Source: an uncultured Pedosphaera sp.
Lineage (GTDB): Bacteria; Verrucomicrobiota; Verrucomicrobiia; Limisphaerales; Pedosphaeraceae
Length of the DNA: 64,000 bases
NCBI GenBank assembly: GCA_903918755.1
Contig: CAIXFN010000040.1
Coordinates: forward strand, 62,001 to 126,000
Direction: 5' to 3'
Shown here one piece after another: positions 15,641 to 25,506 of this stretch (position 1 is its first letter; each line of letters begins with the position of its first letter). A model generated the notes under the pieces. That model made no database searches and had not been told where the DNA came from. It worked only from the letters and a program-made list of their open reading frames with translations. The position numbers and the translations under genes are program-made.

Positions 15641-18106
15641 ATGACCCCCTCCCCCACTAACACAGCGGCGGGGAGCACAGCCGGCCGGTGGCATCCGCTC
15701 CTGCTGCTCCTGTTTGTCGGGAGTGGCTGTGCGGCCCTGATCTATGAGATCGTCTGGTTCCAGTTGCTGCAACTCGTGATCGGATCTTCCGCGGTCTCGC
15801 TGGGCGTCCTCCTCGGCACCTTCATGGGCGGCATGTGCCTCGGAAGCCTCTGGCTCCCCCGTTTCGTCCCCCGCCACCTGCATCCGATCCGGGTTTACGC
15901 CCTCCTGGAGTTCGGCGTTGGAATTCTGGGGCTGTTGGTTTTGTTCGCCCTGCCGGCGCTGGCGCGGCTCTATACCGCGGCCGCCGTCCCGGGCTTCGCC
16001 GGGATTCTTTTGCGGGGATTGATGGCGGCCAGTTGCCTGCTCCCGCCCACGCTTTTGATGGGGGCCACCCTGCCCGCCATCGCCCGGTGGATCGAAACGA
16101 CCCCCCGCGGCGTTTCCTGGCTGGGATTCTTTTACGGCGGCAACATTGCGGGCGCGGTCTTTGGTTGCCTGTTTGCCGGATTCTATCTCCTCCGGGTCCA
16201 TGACATGGCTTTCGCCACCTGGGTGGCCATCGCGATCAATGCCGTTGTGGCAGCGATTGGCTTGCTGATCGCCGCCTTCACCCCGCATCAATTCGCCGGT
16301 GATGACGCCCCCGCCGCCACGACCGCCACGCCGGCGGTGATCGCACCCAAGATCCGCCTCATCTATGTGGCCATCGCCCTTTCCGGCCTGTCAGCACTGG
16401 GTGCGGAGGTGGTCTGGACCCGGCTTTTGTCGCTTTTGCTCGGCGGCACGGTTTACACCTTTTCCATCATTCTGGCAGTCTTTCTGGTCGGTTTGGGGCT
16501 GGGCAGCACTGTCGGCTCCTTTCTTGCAGGCACCCTCAAGAATCCGCGCCTGGCCCTCGGCGGCTGCCAATTGTTGCTGGCCGCCGGCATCACCTGGACG
16601 GGCATCATGCTGGCGGATTCACTCCCGTACTGGCCCATCGATCCGTCGCTTTCGAAAAATGTCTGGTTCAATTTCCAAATTGATCTGGCCCGGTGCCTCT
16701 GGGCCATCCTACCCGCCACCTTCCTCTGGGGAGCCAGTTTTCCGTTGGCCCTCGCCGCCGCCGCCTCGGGCGGCCAGGACGGCGGCCGGTTGGTCGGGCG
16801 CGTCTATGCCGCCAACACTGTCGGCGCCATTCTCGGCGCCATCCTGACGAGCGTGGTCTTGATCGCCTGGGTGGGGACCCAGCAAACCCAGAGAATCCTG
16901 ATCGGCATCGCCGCGCTTTCCGGCACCCTGATGTTGTTACCCAGCCTGCGCACCGGCGGCAACTCCGTCCGGCGCGTCCTCAGTCCCCCGCGCACCGTCG
17001 GCCTCCTCCTGGCCCTGGGCGTCGCCGCCGGATTGGCTTGGGTTCTCCCCGCGGTGCCCTGGCGGTTGATCGCGCATGGCCGCTATCTGGCCACCAAGGG
17101 GAATGAGGGCAAGGTGTTGTTTGTCGGCGAAGGCATGAATTCCTCCGTGGCCGTCACCGAACTCGGCACCGGCATCCGCAATTTCCACGTCAGCGGCAAG
17201 ATTGAGGCCTCCACGGAGCCCCAGGACATGCGCTTGCAAAGAATGCTCGGACACTTCCCCGCCCTGTTCCACCCGCATCCCCGCTCGGTCCTGATCGTCG
17301 GCTGCGGCGCCGGGGTCACGGCCGGTTCGTTCCTGGTTCATCCCGAAATCGAAAGAGTGACCATCTGCGAAATCGAACCATTGATTCCCCAGTTGGTGGC
17401 CACCTATTTTGGGCGGGAGAATTACAACGTGGTCAAGGACCCGCGCGTTCATGTGATTTATGACGACGCCCGGCACTTTGTCCGCACCACGCGGGAAAAA
17501 TTCGACATTATCACTTCCGACCCCATTCATCCGTGGGTCAAAGGCGCCGCCACCCTGTATACGGAGGAATATTTCAACATGTGCCGGGAGCATTTGAATC
17601 CCGGCGGTATGGTCACCCAGTGGGTCCCGCTTTACGAAAGCAACTTGAACGTCGTAAAGAGCGAGGTCGCCACCTTCATGGCCGCCTTTCCCCAGGGCAC
17701 CATCTGGAGCAACGACGAAAACGGCGGCGGTTATGATGTGGTGCTGCTCGGCCAGGTCGGAGCCTCCCGGATCAATATCGACGACCTGCAGCAACGGTTG
17801 GACCGTGTCCCTGCCGTGGCCCGCTCTTTGGAAGATGTGGGCTTTAGATCGGCCCTGGACGTTCTGGGCACCTACGCCGGTCAGGGACCCGATCTGACGG
17901 CGTGGATGAAATCCGCCGAGATCAACCACGACCGGAACCTCCGTTTGCAATATCTCGCCGGCATGGGCAACAATCTGTACGCGCAGGGGTTGATTTTTGA
18001 TGACATGGTGGTTTCCCGCCATTTCCCCGAGGAAATCATCCTCGGCTCTGCCGCCAACCGGCAGGCTTTACGTCTCCTCATCGACCATCCCAAAACATCG
18101 AAATAG
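15641..18106 (+). CDS. Fused MFS-type membrane protein / spermidine synthase-like protein
   Basis: This 821-aa protein has an N-terminal half of about a dozen hydrophobic segments in two repeats (LIYEIVWFQLLQLVIGSS near residue 37 and GAEVVWTRLLSLLLGG near 255). The C-terminal domain (about 490-780) is spermidine synthase-like. It shows SVLIVGCGAGVTAGSF (SAM-type motif), TICEIEPLIPQ, YDDARHFV and DIITSDPIHPWVKGAATLYT. Classical synthases use the Asp in that last region for catalysis. The family is widespread as fused MFS/spermidine synthase, but its reaction is not established, so an aminopropyltransferase role is only a possibility. The next gene, 69 bp on, encodes a dimethylarginine hydrolase. 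Confidence 0.88.
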   Translation: MTPSPTNTAAGSTAGRWHPLLLLLFVGSGCAALIYEIVWFQLLQLVIGSSAVSLGVLLGTFMGGMCLGSLWLPRFVPRHLHPIRVYALLEFGVGILGLLVLFALPALARLYTAAAVPGFAGILLRGLMAASCLLPPTLLMGATLPAIARWIETTPRGVSWLGFFYGGNIAGAVFGCLFAGFYLLRVHDMAFATWVAIAINAVVAAIGLLIAAFTPHQFAGDDAPAATTATPAVIAPKIRLIYVAIALSGLSALGAEVVWTRLLSLLLGGTVYTFSIILAVFLVGLGLGSTVGSFLAGTLKNPRLALGGCQLLLAAGITWTGIMLADSLPYWPIDPSLSKNVWFNFQIDLARCLWAILPATFLWGASFPLALAAAASGGQDGGRLVGRVYAANTVGAILGAILTSVVLIAWVGTQQTQRILIGIAALSGTLMLLPSLRTGGNSVRRVLSPPRTVGLLLALGVAAGLAWVLPAVPWRLIAHGRYLATKGNEGKVLFVGEGMNSSVAVTELGTGIRNFHVSGKIEASTEPQDMRLQRMLGHFPALFHPHPRSVLIVGCGAGVTAGSFLVHPEIERVTICEIEPLIPQLVATYFGRENYNVVKDPRVHVIYDDARHFVRTTREKFDIITSDPIHPWVKGAATLYTEEYFNMCREHLNPGGMVTQWVPLYESNLNVVKSEVATFMAAFPQGTIWSNDENGGGYDVVLLGQVGASRINIDDLQQRLDRVPAVARSLEDVGFRSALDVLGTYAGQGPDLTAWMKSAEINHDRNLRLQYLAGMGNNLYAQGLIFDDMVVSRHFPEEIILGSAANRQALRLLIDHPKTSK

Positions 18107-18175
18107 GCAGTCCTCCCGGGAACTCGACTCCGGATCTCCCGGATCTCGACGGAATGCACGCGATCCTGTTTCAAT

Positions 18176-18976
18176 GTGGGCGTGATCGCCCTGACCCACA
18201 CCCCTTCGCCGCGGCTGGTGGAATGTCAATTGACCCACCTTTCGCGGCAGCCCATCGACTTCGCCACCGCGCTGCGCCAACACGCCGGTTACTGTCGCAT
18301 GCTGGAAAACTGCGGTGCCCACGTCCGGGTTCTGGACGCGAACCGCGACTGCCCCGACGGGGTGTTCATCGAGGATACGGCGGTCATTTTGGAGGAAGTG
18401 GCCATCCTTACTTCGTTGGGCGCCGCTAGCCGCCGGCCGGAGTCCACCGCCGTCGAATCCGTTTTGCGGGAATATCGCCAAGTGGTCCGGATGGATCTCC
18501 CCGCGACCTTGGAAGGGGGCGACGTGCTGCGGGTGAATCGCCAACTCCTCGTCGGCATTTCTTCCCGTACCAACCGGGCCGGCATAGCCGCCCTGACTGA
18601 ACTCGCGGGGTCCCACGGTTACCGCGTAATTCCTGTACCCGTCCGAAACTGCCTGCATCTCAAGACCGCCTGCACCGCCCTGCCCGATGGCCGTCTCCTC
18701 CTCAACCCAGACTGGCTGGACACCGGGGTCCTTGCGGGATTCCGCCACATCTCCGTGCCCGAAGCTGAACCTTGGGCAGCGAACGTGGCGGTGGTCGGCC
18801 AGTTTGTGTGCGCCGCCGCGGGTAATCCCCGCACCGCGGAACTCCTCCTCTGCTCAGGTTTCGCCCTCGCGACCACCGAGTTGTCCGAGTTCGCGAAGGC
18901 CGAAGGGGGCATCACCTGCCTGAGTTTGCTGCTGGCGGACATTCCAAAGTTGACGCCACACTCCCCCCATCCCTAG
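18176..18976 (+). CDS. Dimethylarginine dimethylaminohydrolase
   Basis: This 266-aa enzyme of the guanidino-modifying superfamily should hydrolyse methylated arginines to citrulline and methylamines. Conserved motifs are [42 protein letters not shown] and the C-terminal [10 protein letters not shown]. Glu113, His161 and Cys248 match the catalytic triad of the Pseudomonas aeruginosa enzyme (Glu114, His162, Cys249) offset by one, so it is probably active. GTG 18176 is the start; GTG 18182 is an alternative. Its 3' end carries the likely acs promoter. Confidence 0.92.
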   Translation: MGVIALTHTPSPRLVECQLTHLSRQPIDFATALRQHAGYCRMLENCGAHVRVLDANRDCPDGVFIEDTAVILEEVAILTSLGAASRRPESTAVESVLREYRQVVRMDLPATLEGGDVLRVNRQLLVGISSRTNRAGIAALTELAGSHGYRVIPVPVRNCLHLKTACTALPDGRLLLNPDWLDTGVLAGFRHISVPEAEPWAANVAVVGQFVCAAAGNPRTAELLLCSGFALATTELSEFAKAEGGITCLSLLLADIPKLTPHSPHP

Positions 18977-18979
18977 AGT
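18950..18979 (+). promoter_or_regulatory. Candidate acs promoter
   Basis: TTGACG (18950-18955), an 18-nt spacer and TAGAGT (18974-18979) lie inside the end of the preceding gene. Transcription would begin near 18986, about 20 nt before ATG 19008. This argues against an upstream in-frame GTG (18978), which falls inside the -10. Confidence 0.45.
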
Positions 18980-19007
18980 GTCGCCCGACAACCCTAGAGA
19001 TGAATTT

Positions 19008-21014
19008 ATGGACGTAAAAGCGAGTTCGGCAAACATCTCCTCCTTCCAGCAGGAGGACCGGATTTTCCCTCCGCCAGTGGAATTTTCCGCAGGTGCCCAC
19101 ATCAAATCGATGGCCCAGTACCGCAAGCTCTACCGCGAATCGGTGACGGATCCGGAGAAGTTTTGGGGCCGCCAGGCGGAAAATGAGCTGGTCTGGTTCA
19201 AGCCCTGGAAAAAGGTGCTGCAGTGGAAAGCCCCATTTGCCAAGTGGTTCGTGGGGGGAAAGCTGAATGTCAGTCACAATTGCCTGGATCGCCATCTCGG
19301 CACCCCCACCGCCAACCAGGCTGCAATCATCTGGGAAGGGGAACCCGCAGGCGCCGGTATCCATGGCGAAGTACGCACGCTGACCTACAAACAATTGCAC
19401 CGCGAAGTTTGCCTCTTCGCCAATGTGCTCAAGCGCCACGGTCTGAAAAAGGGCGACCGCGTGATCATCTACTTGCCGATGGTTCCCGAGGCCGCCATCG
19501 CCATGCTGGCCTGCACTCGCATCGGCGTGGTCCACTCGGTGGTTTTCGGCGGCTTCAGCGCGCAATCGGTGGCCGACCGGATTTTTGATTGCCAGGCGAA
19601 AATGGTCATCACGGCCGACGGTGGGTTCCGCCGCGGAACGGTGGTCCAACTCAAGAAAAACGTCGATGACGCCCTGGCCATTAAAGACGCCCAGGGTCAA
19701 CTCCTCGCCCGCACCATCGAGAAAGTGATCATTCTCCGCCGGGCCAATAACGATATTCGCGTCGAGGAAGGCCGGGACGTTTGGTGGCACCGCGAAATCG
19801 AACACGTCACCGCCGATTGCAAAGCGGAACCCATGGACAGTGAAGCCCCCCTGTTCATCCTCTACACCAGCGGTTCCACCGGCAAACCGAAGGGGATTCT
19901 CCACACCACCGGCGGCTACCTTCTCAGTGCCAAACTGACCAGCAAATACGTCTTCGATTTGCGGCCGACGGATGTTTATTGGTGCACCGCGGACGTGGGT
20001 TGGGTCACCGGCCACAGCTACGTTGTGTATGGTCCTTTGGCCAACGGCGCCACCAGCCTCATGTATGAGGGAGCGCCGAACCATCCCGAACCCGACCGCT
20101 TCTGGCGGATCGTGGCGCAGTATGGGGTGACGATTCTTTACACGGCGCCCACCGCCATTCGCGCCTTCATGAAGTGGGGCGAGCAATGGCCGAAGAAGCA
20201 TGATCTCAGTTCTTTGCGCCTGCTGGGTACCGTGGGCGAACCCATCAATCCGGAGGCCTGGATTTGGTATAACGAAGTCATCGGCGGCAAGCGCTGTCCC
20301 ATTGTCGATACCTGGTGGCAGACCGAAACCGGTGGCATCATGATCACCCCGCTGCCCGGGGCCACTCCGACCAAGCCCGGCACTGCGACCCTGCCCTTCT
20401 TCGGAATCGTTCCGGAAGTCGTGGATGATCAAGGCCAGGCGGTTCCCAAGCTGAGCGGCGGCAAACTGGTCATTCGCCAACCCTGGCCCGGCATGCTCCG
20501 CGGGATTTGGGGCGACCCGGAACGCTACAAGTCCACGTATTGGTCCGAAGTCAAAGGCAGCTATTTCACCGGCGACGGCTGCCGGCAGGACAAAGATGGC
20601 TACTTTTGGATCGTGGGCCGGATTGATGACGTGCTGAACGTCGCCGGCCATCGCATCGGCACCGCCGAGGTGGAAAGCGCCCTCGTCAGCAATCCCCACG
20701 TGGCGGAAGCTGCCGTTGTCGGCCGTCCGGATGAACTGAAAGGCCAGGCCCTGGTCGCCTTCGTAACCGTGAAGACCGGAGTGATCGCGGATCAGAAGCT
20801 CCGCGACATCCTCCGCAATCACGTCGCCAAGGAAATCGGACCGGTGGCCAAACCCGATGATATCCGATTCGCCGAATCGTTGCCCAAGACGCGCTCGGGC
20901 AAAATCATGCGGCGCCTGTTGAAACAGGTCGCCTCCGGCACGGAGATCAAAGGCGACACGACAACCCTGGAAGATTTCAGCGTGCTGGCCCGCCTCGGCA
21001 GCAGCGAAGAATAG
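19008..21014 (+). CDS. acs: Acetyl-CoA synthetase (AMP-forming)
   Basis: This 668-aa cytoplasmic enzyme activates acetate to acetyl-CoA via acetyl-AMP. The adenylate-forming signature is [20 protein letters not shown]. Other motifs are [56 protein letters not shown], and the C-terminal [14 protein letters not shown] with the catalytic Lys that is often acetylated. The length is standard. A frame starting at GTG 18978 would overlap the candidate promoter, so I use ATG 19008. A very long antisense open frame across this gene is a coding shadow. Confidence 0.96.
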   Translation: MDVKASSANISSFQQEDRIFPPPVEFSAGAHIKSMAQYRKLYRESVTDPEKFWGRQAENELVWFKPWKKVLQWKAPFAKWFVGGKLNVSHNCLDRHLGTPTANQAAIIWEGEPAGAGIHGEVRTLTYKQLHREVCLFANVLKRHGLKKGDRVIIYLPMVPEAAIAMLACTRIGVVHSVVFGGFSAQSVADRIFDCQAKMVITADGGFRRGTVVQLKKNVDDALAIKDAQGQLLARTIEKVIILRRANNDIRVEEGRDVWWHREIEHVTADCKAEPMDSEAPLFILYTSGSTGKPKGILHTTGGYLLSAKLTSKYVFDLRPTDVYWCTADVGWVTGHSYVVYGPLANGATSLMYEGAPNHPEPDRFWRIVAQYGVTILYTAPTAIRAFMKWGEQWPKKHDLSSLRLLGTVGEPINPEAWIWYNEVIGGKRCPIVDTWWQTETGGIMITPLPGATPTKPGTATLPFFGIVPEVVDDQGQAVPKLSGGKLVIRQPWPGMLRGIWGDPERYKSTYWSEVKGSYFTGDGCRQDKDGYFWIVGRIDDVLNVAGHRIGTAEVESALVSNPHVAEAAVVGRPDELKGQALVAFVTVKTGVIADQKLRDILRNHVAKEIGPVAKPDDIRFAESLPKTRSGKIMRRLLKQVASGTEIKGDTTTLEDFSVLARLGSSEE

Positions 21015-21026
21015 TCCCCGGACGCA

Positions 21027-22307
21027 ATGAACTTCCCTCCGCGAGGCGCGCGGCTCGGTGTTGCGCTGCTCCTTCTGGGAGCAGCGCAGCGCGGCCCCGC
21101 CGCGGAACCGGGGAACACCGCCGCCACCAACAACACCATGACGATCGCCGACGTCCGACAACTCCTGCGCGCCGTCCCGCTGATTGATGGCCACAACGAT
21201 GTGCCCTGGCAATTTCGCAAGCGCACGAATGACAACATCAACGGCATCGACCTGCGGAGCGATACCCGGCAGTTGCATCCACCCATGGTCACCGACATTC
21301 CCCGGTTGCGGGCCGGGGGCGTCGGGGGCCAGTTCTGGTCGGTTTACATCCCGGCCACCCTGACCGGATCGCTGGCCGTTCGCGCCGTGATTGAGCAGAT
21401 TGATGTGGTCCACCAAATGGTGGCGAAGTACCCGGATACCTTCGAACTCGCCCTGACTGCCAACGACATCGAACGCATCCATCACCAAGGCAAAATCGCC
21501 TCACTCATCGGCATGGAAGGCGGCCATTCCATCGATAATTCCCTGGCCATCCTCCGCATGACCTACGCCTTGGGGGCCCGGTATATGACCTTGACCCATA
21601 CCAAAACGCTGGATTGGGTGGATTCGGCCAACGACGAACCCCGGCACCATGGATTAAGCCCATTCGGTGAGGAAGTGGTGCGCGAAATGAACCGCCTGGG
21701 CATGCTCGTGGATCTTTCCCATGTCTCCGCCGACGCCATGCGCGCCGCCATCCGCGTGAGCCAAGCCCCGGTCATTTTTTCCCACTCCTCCGCCCGCGGT
21801 GTTTGCGATGATCCGCGCAACGTCCCGGACGATGTCCTCCAACTGATTCCGGCCAACGGCGGCATCGTGATGATCACGTTTTTGCCGCAGTACTTGACCG
21901 AACGCGCCCGGGCCCACGCCCTGCTGAAAAAAGCCGAGCGCTCCCGCCTCGAACAATTGTTCCCTGAAGTCCCGGAAAAAGTTCGGGCGGAACTCACCGC
22001 TTGGGACACCGCGCACCCCCTGGCCCACCCGGCTACCCTGAACGATGTGGCCGACCATATCGACCATGTCCGCGCAGTGTGTGGCATCAACCACTTGGGG
22101 TTGGGTGGCGATTATGAAGGCTTTGAAGGCCCACCGGAAGGCTTGGAAGACGTTTCCTGCTACCCAGCCTTGCTGGCCGAACTGAGCCGCCGCGGCTACA
22201 CTGCGGACGATCTCAAAAAGGTGGCCGGTCAAAATCTGCTCCGGGTCCTCCGGCAGGCTGAAGCCGTGGCCAAGCGCCTCCAGACCGGCCGCAAAATCGG
22301 CGAATAA
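21027..22307 (+). CDS. Membrane dipeptidase (peptidase M19), exported
   Basis: This 426-aa zinc dipeptidase belongs to the renal dipeptidase family and cleaves dipeptides, including D-amino-acid-containing ones. An N-terminal signal peptide ([18 protein letters not shown]) points to the periplasm. Metal ligands are visible: [11 protein letters not shown] (HxD), [11 protein letters not shown] (bridging Glu), [11 protein letters not shown] and [12 protein letters not shown] (His), plus [30 protein letters not shown] carries the catalytic-site Asp. The length is typical. It starts 12 bp after acs and is probably co-transcribed. Recycling of cell-wall peptides is a plausible role. Confidence 0.92.
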   Translation: MNFPPRGARLGVALLLLGAAQRGPAAEPGNTAATNNTMTIADVRQLLRAVPLIDGHNDVPWQFRKRTNDNINGIDLRSDTRQLHPPMVTDIPRLRAGGVGGQFWSVYIPATLTGSLAVRAVIEQIDVVHQMVAKYPDTFELALTANDIERIHHQGKIASLIGMEGGHSIDNSLAILRMTYALGARYMTLTHTKTLDWVDSANDEPRHHGLSPFGEEVVREMNRLGMLVDLSHVSADAMRAAIRVSQAPVIFSHSSARGVCDDPRNVPDDVLQLIPANGGIVMITFLPQYLTERARAHALLKKAERSRLEQLFPEVPEKVRAELTAWDTAHPLAHPATLNDVADHIDHVRAVCGINHLGLGGDYEGFEGPPEGLEDVSCYPALLAELSRRGYTADDLKKVAGQNLLRVLRQAEAVAKRLQTGRKIGE

Positions 22308-22313
22308 AATAAC

Positions 22314-22342
22314 TTGCGCCCCACCCGTTCCGTTTGTAGCTT
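22314..22342 (+). promoter_or_regulatory. Candidate tRNA-Arg promoter
   Basis: TTGCGC (22314-22319), 17 nt, TAGCTT (22337-22342), with the predicted start about 10 nt before the mature tRNA. The -35 equals that of the tRNA-Val promoter. Confidence 0.35.
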
Positions 22343-22358
22343 CTCCCCCGCACTGAGC

Positions 22359-22435
<77 letters not shown>

Positions 22436-22444
22436 CTGCTTACC

Positions 22445-22478
22445 AAGGACTTCCGAAGTCGAATCCTGCGAAGTCCTT
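22445..22478. repeat. 9-bp inverted repeat downstream of tRNA-Arg
   Basis: AAGGACTTC (22445-22453) and GAAGTCCTT (22470-22478) can pair around a 16-nt loop, 10 bp after the tRNA. There is no T-tract. It may help end tRNA transcription or the opposing Wzc transcript. Confidence 0.45.
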
Positions 22479-22628
22479 CCCCCTTCCAACCGATCCAGCG
22501 TGATCGAACGGATCTTTAACCCACAGGGAATTTGGCGATTTGCATACGCTTTTTAAGCCCACTGGACGTCAACCAGGAATCTTCTTCCTCCCCACCGGAA
22601 GCTGCGGAGGGAACGTCAAAAAAGCCAA

Positions 22629-24764
22629 TTAGCCCTTTGCGGTGCCTGACGAAGTCGTGTCGCCGGCGGGAACCTTGGCGTAATAATCCTTGTATTTGTA
22701 GTAGTGGTAGTAGTCCAGGGTGGAGGGGCGGATGGAATTGAAGACCAGCCCGAGGACGCGCACTTGTCGCTGGTAGAGGGATTCCAAAGCGGAATGTGCG
22801 ACCCGGGCGGAGGTGTATTCCGCGCGCAGCACAAACAGGACGCCGTCGAAATGCGGAGCAAGCCCGGCCACATCGTCCGCCGCCATGACCGGAGCGGAAT
22901 CGAAGATGACAAAATCGAATTGGGCTATGGCTTCCTTGAGCAGGATTTCAATCGAGCTGATCGCAAAAAGGTCACTGGCCTCCTGGGTGGCGGCGCCACG
23001 GAGCAGCAAGGATAGGCGCGGTATCCCGGTGTCCTGCAGAAGTTCGGTCCATTTTCTGCCCTCCTTGAGGACTTCAAAAAAGCCCGGCAGGGATTTGAGG
23101 CCAAAACGGGTATGCAGGGAGCCCTTGCGCAGGTCACCATCCACCAGCAGCACGCGCGAGCCGGCGTTGGCCAGGGTGATGGCGAGGTTGGCGGAGGTGA
23201 TGGACTTGCCGTCATTGGGCACCGAGCTGGTCACCAGGATGGTCTTGGGCCGTCGTCCGGCTTCATGCATGTAAAGCAGGGAGGAACGCAGATTACGGTA
23301 AGCTTCGAGAAAGGCATGCCGTTCATCCCCGGGCTTGATCAACGGAATTTCACCATGCGGATCGGCCAGCTTTTCCCGGGGGATCTGACCAAGAACCTCC
23401 TCTTCGAACAGTTCCGTCAGTTCCGAGCGGGAGTTGATGCGGTCATCGAGGCGGTCCAGCACGATCAACAGGAGCAGACTGATGCCGATTCCCGCCAATG
23501 CCCCGATCAGCAGGGAGGAACGCAGTTCGCGCCGTTCCGGATAGGCGACCGAAGCCTTTTCCATGATGTTGACGCTCTCGGGACTGATTTCCTTGTTGAT
23601 GTCCAGGGTCTGCATGGTGGCCAAAAGCCGGTCATAAAGCGCTTGGATCCGCTGGGATTCCGATTTGAGTCGCTGAAACTCGGCCGTTTTGCCGCCGATC
23701 TCCAAGGTTTTGACATCCCACTCTTTGACATCCTTTTCCAGATTCTCAATTTGAATTTTCAAGGAGTTCTTGCGACTTTCCAATTGTTCGGCGCTTTGTT
23801 GCTGAAAAATCGTGAGGAGCCGCTCCCGGCGGGAAATCTCGTCGCTCAGCGCCATCATTTTGGGGTGTTTGGGCCGGAGATACCGGCCGAGATCTTCCCA
23901 CTCCGCCTTGAGCAGCATGATTTGCTGCCGGGCATGCAGATAATCGGAATTCATCCGCTCCCCTCCACTGGCGGCGGCGTCGGATCCATCGCCGGCCGCC
24001 CCCACCTGGCTGGCCGACTGCTGCTGCCGTTCCAGATTCTGGTTCAGGGAGAGCGCCTGCAACAGGGCGTATTCGGATTTGAGGGCGGCGAGCCGCTGGT
24101 TAAGCCCGGCCAGGTATTGGCCGGCGGTGTTGCCCTGCTCCTGCAGCAGCAGCACACTGTTGGTTTGCTGAAATGCCACCATTTCCTTGTCGCCGCGGAG
24201 CAACTCGGCCTTCAGGCGGAGGACTTCCTCGGTCAGGCCGGCGATGGTCGTATCCGATGTGCGCATGCGCATATCCTTCTTGAAGGTGACATATTCCTCC
24301 ATGCAGGCTTGGACAAACGCCTGGGTGGCGCGCGGTTCACTCCCGGTACCTTGCAGCAGGAAGATCGTGGTCTTGGGGAGGATGTTGACCCGGAGTTGCA
24401 CGGAAGTGGCGGGCCAATCCGGATGGGCGGCCCCCAACCGTTCGTACGCGCGATTGATCACCACGCCGCTTTGCATGAGGGCCGCCTGGGTGCCCAGGAA
24501 ATTATTCAGTTCCTCGTTGTAAACCGAACCTTCCGGAATGGAAAGCTTGATGCTGACGATCATTCTTCCGGCGGACGTGTACAAGGGCTTTTCGCCGCGC
24601 CATTTCCAGCCTTCAAACCCCAACCCCAGGAGCAGCCCCAGGACGGGAATCCACCACTTCGTGGTCAGTTGGTTCTTGAGCCGGTTAAGCCGGGCAACCA
24701 CCTGGGCGCGCCAGGCATAACGAACATACGTCGGGCCGCGCTCACTTTGCGGAGAGTCAGTCAT
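22629..24764 (-). CDS. Wzc-like polysaccharide co-polymerase with tyrosine autokinase domain
   Basis: This 711-aa inner-membrane protein controls polysaccharide chain length and export. A Wzz-type N-terminal region has a membrane segment at WWIPVLGLLLGLGFEGW, then a long periplasmic coiled-coil region (about 170-400) and a second membrane segment at LLIGALAGIGISLLLLIVL. The cytoplasmic BY-kinase domain has Walker A TSSVPNDGKS (Lys520), Walker A' VLLVDGDLRKG and Walker B FDFVIFDSAPV. The C-terminal tyrosine cluster (685-695) has seven Tyr in 11 residues, the expected autophosphorylation sites. It lies 12 nt after the wza-like gene in a leftward operon. No cognate phosphatase gene is visible nearby. 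Confidence 0.93.
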   Translation of the reverse strand: MTDSPQSERGPTYVRYAWRAQVVARLNRLKNQLTTKWWIPVLGLLLGLGFEGWKWRGEKPLYTSAGRMIVSIKLSIPEGSVYNEELNNFLGTQAALMQSGVVINRAYERLGAAHPDWPATSVQLRVNILPKTTIFLLQGTGSEPRATQAFVQACMEEYVTFKKDMRMRTSDTTIAGLTEEVLRLKAELLRGDKEMVAFQQTNSVLLLQEQGNTAGQYLAGLNQRLAALKSEYALLQALSLNQNLERQQQSASQVGAAGDGSDAAASGGERMNSDYLHARQQIMLLKAEWEDLGRYLRPKHPKMMALSDEISRRERLLTIFQQQSAEQLESRKNSLKIQIENLEKDVKEWDVKTLEIGGKTAEFQRLKSESQRIQALYDRLLATMQTLDINKEISPESVNIMEKASVAYPERRELRSSLLIGALAGIGISLLLLIVLDRLDDRINSRSELTELFEEEVLGQIPREKLADPHGEIPLIKPGDERHAFLEAYRNLRSSLLYMHEAGRRPKTILVTSSVPNDGKSITSANLAITLANAGSRVLLVDGDLRKGSLHTRFGLKSLPGFFEVLKEGRKWTELLQDTGIPRLSLLLRGAATQEASDLFAISSIEILLKEAIAQFDFVIFDSAPVMAADDVAGLAPHFDGVLFVLRAEYTSARVAHSALESLYQRQVRVLGLVFNSIRPSTLDYYHYYKYKDYYAKVPAGDTTSSGTAKG

Positions 24765-24776
24765 AACGCGGGGCGG

Positions 24777-25502
24777 CTATAAATTGATGAGGCGCGAAGG
24801 CACGATGATGAAATCATCTGGTTTCAGGATGATGTCCTTCTCCACCTTCCCCTGCTCCAGGATTTCCACCATGTTCAGCTCCACATTCTGGCCGGAGGCC
24901 GCGGAACTGTGGATCAGCTTGACGTGTTTCTTGTTGGCAAAATCACCAAACCCGCCCGCCCGCAGAATGGCTTTTCCCACCGTCAGATTTTCGTTGATCG
25001 CAATTTCAATGGGGCCCTGGGTGCGCACCTGACCGAGAATGTAAACCCGCCCCAGAACCCGGTTCGCCGCGTCCAGCGCGATGATCACCGTGGCCCGATA
25101 ATAGTATTCCTTTTCCAGCAGGGCTTTCAGTTCCGCCGCCAGTTGTTTGCAGGTTTTGTCGGCGGCGGCCACGCGGCCCAGGTAGGGAACCTCCAGTTCG
25201 CCGGAATCGGCCACCGTCAGGCTCCGGGGCAAATCCCGATCCTCCAGAATTTGTAAACTGACCCGGTCGCCGACCCGTAACTTGTAGCGGTCGTCCGGCA
25301 CATACCCAGCCAGACTCACGGGGGGCATATTGCTGCCAAGGTTGGTGCTGGTGACCAGGGCCGACGGCGGGGTGCCGCCCCGGTCGGGCAGGGTTTGCGC
25401 GGCGATTTCGCCGCCGCCCAAGGCCAGGAAGAGGCTGAGGATCAGCCCCCCGGTTTTGCCCCGCGCCAACGTGACCACCCCGAATTGGATCTTCCGTTTC
25501 AT
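24777..25502 (-). CDS. Wza-like polysaccharide biosynthesis/export protein
   Basis: This 241-aa exported protein has a signal peptide (GGLILSLFLALGGGEIAAQ), a Poly_export domain beginning YVPDDRYKLRVGDRVSLQILED, and a SLBB-type region (GRVYILGQVRTQGPIEIAINENLTVGKAILRAGGF). Wza-type proteins build the channel that passes polysaccharide across the outer membrane. E. coli Wza is a larger lipoprotein with a C-terminal membrane helix. This protein has no lipobox Cys and is about 130 residues shorter, so the pore may come from the adjacent beta-barrel protein, whose stop lies 4 nt upstream. Confidence 0.92.
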   Translation of the reverse strand: MKRKIQFGVVTLARGKTGGLILSLFLALGGGEIAAQTLPDRGGTPPSALVTSTNLGSNMPPVSLAGYVPDDRYKLRVGDRVSLQILEDRDLPRSLTVADSGELEVPYLGRVAAADKTCKQLAAELKALLEKEYYYRATVIIALDAANRVLGRVYILGQVRTQGPIEIAINENLTVGKAILRAGGFGDFANKKHVKLIHSSAASGQNVELNMVEILEQGKVEKDIILKPDDFIIVPSRLINL

Positions 25503-25506
25503 CGCA

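Noticed and set aside
18912-21488. An 858-codon open frame antisense to acs and the dipeptidase gene
   Set aside because: It mirrors high-GC codon bias of the sense genes, has low-complexity Gly/Ala/Asp-rich composition and no family motif, while the sense strand carries complete signatures of acs and peptidase M19.
23112-24782. A 556-codon plus-strand frame opposite the Wzc-like gene
   Set aside because: The sense strand has Walker motifs and a tyrosine cluster; the antisense product has no recognisable domain. It is a coding shadow.
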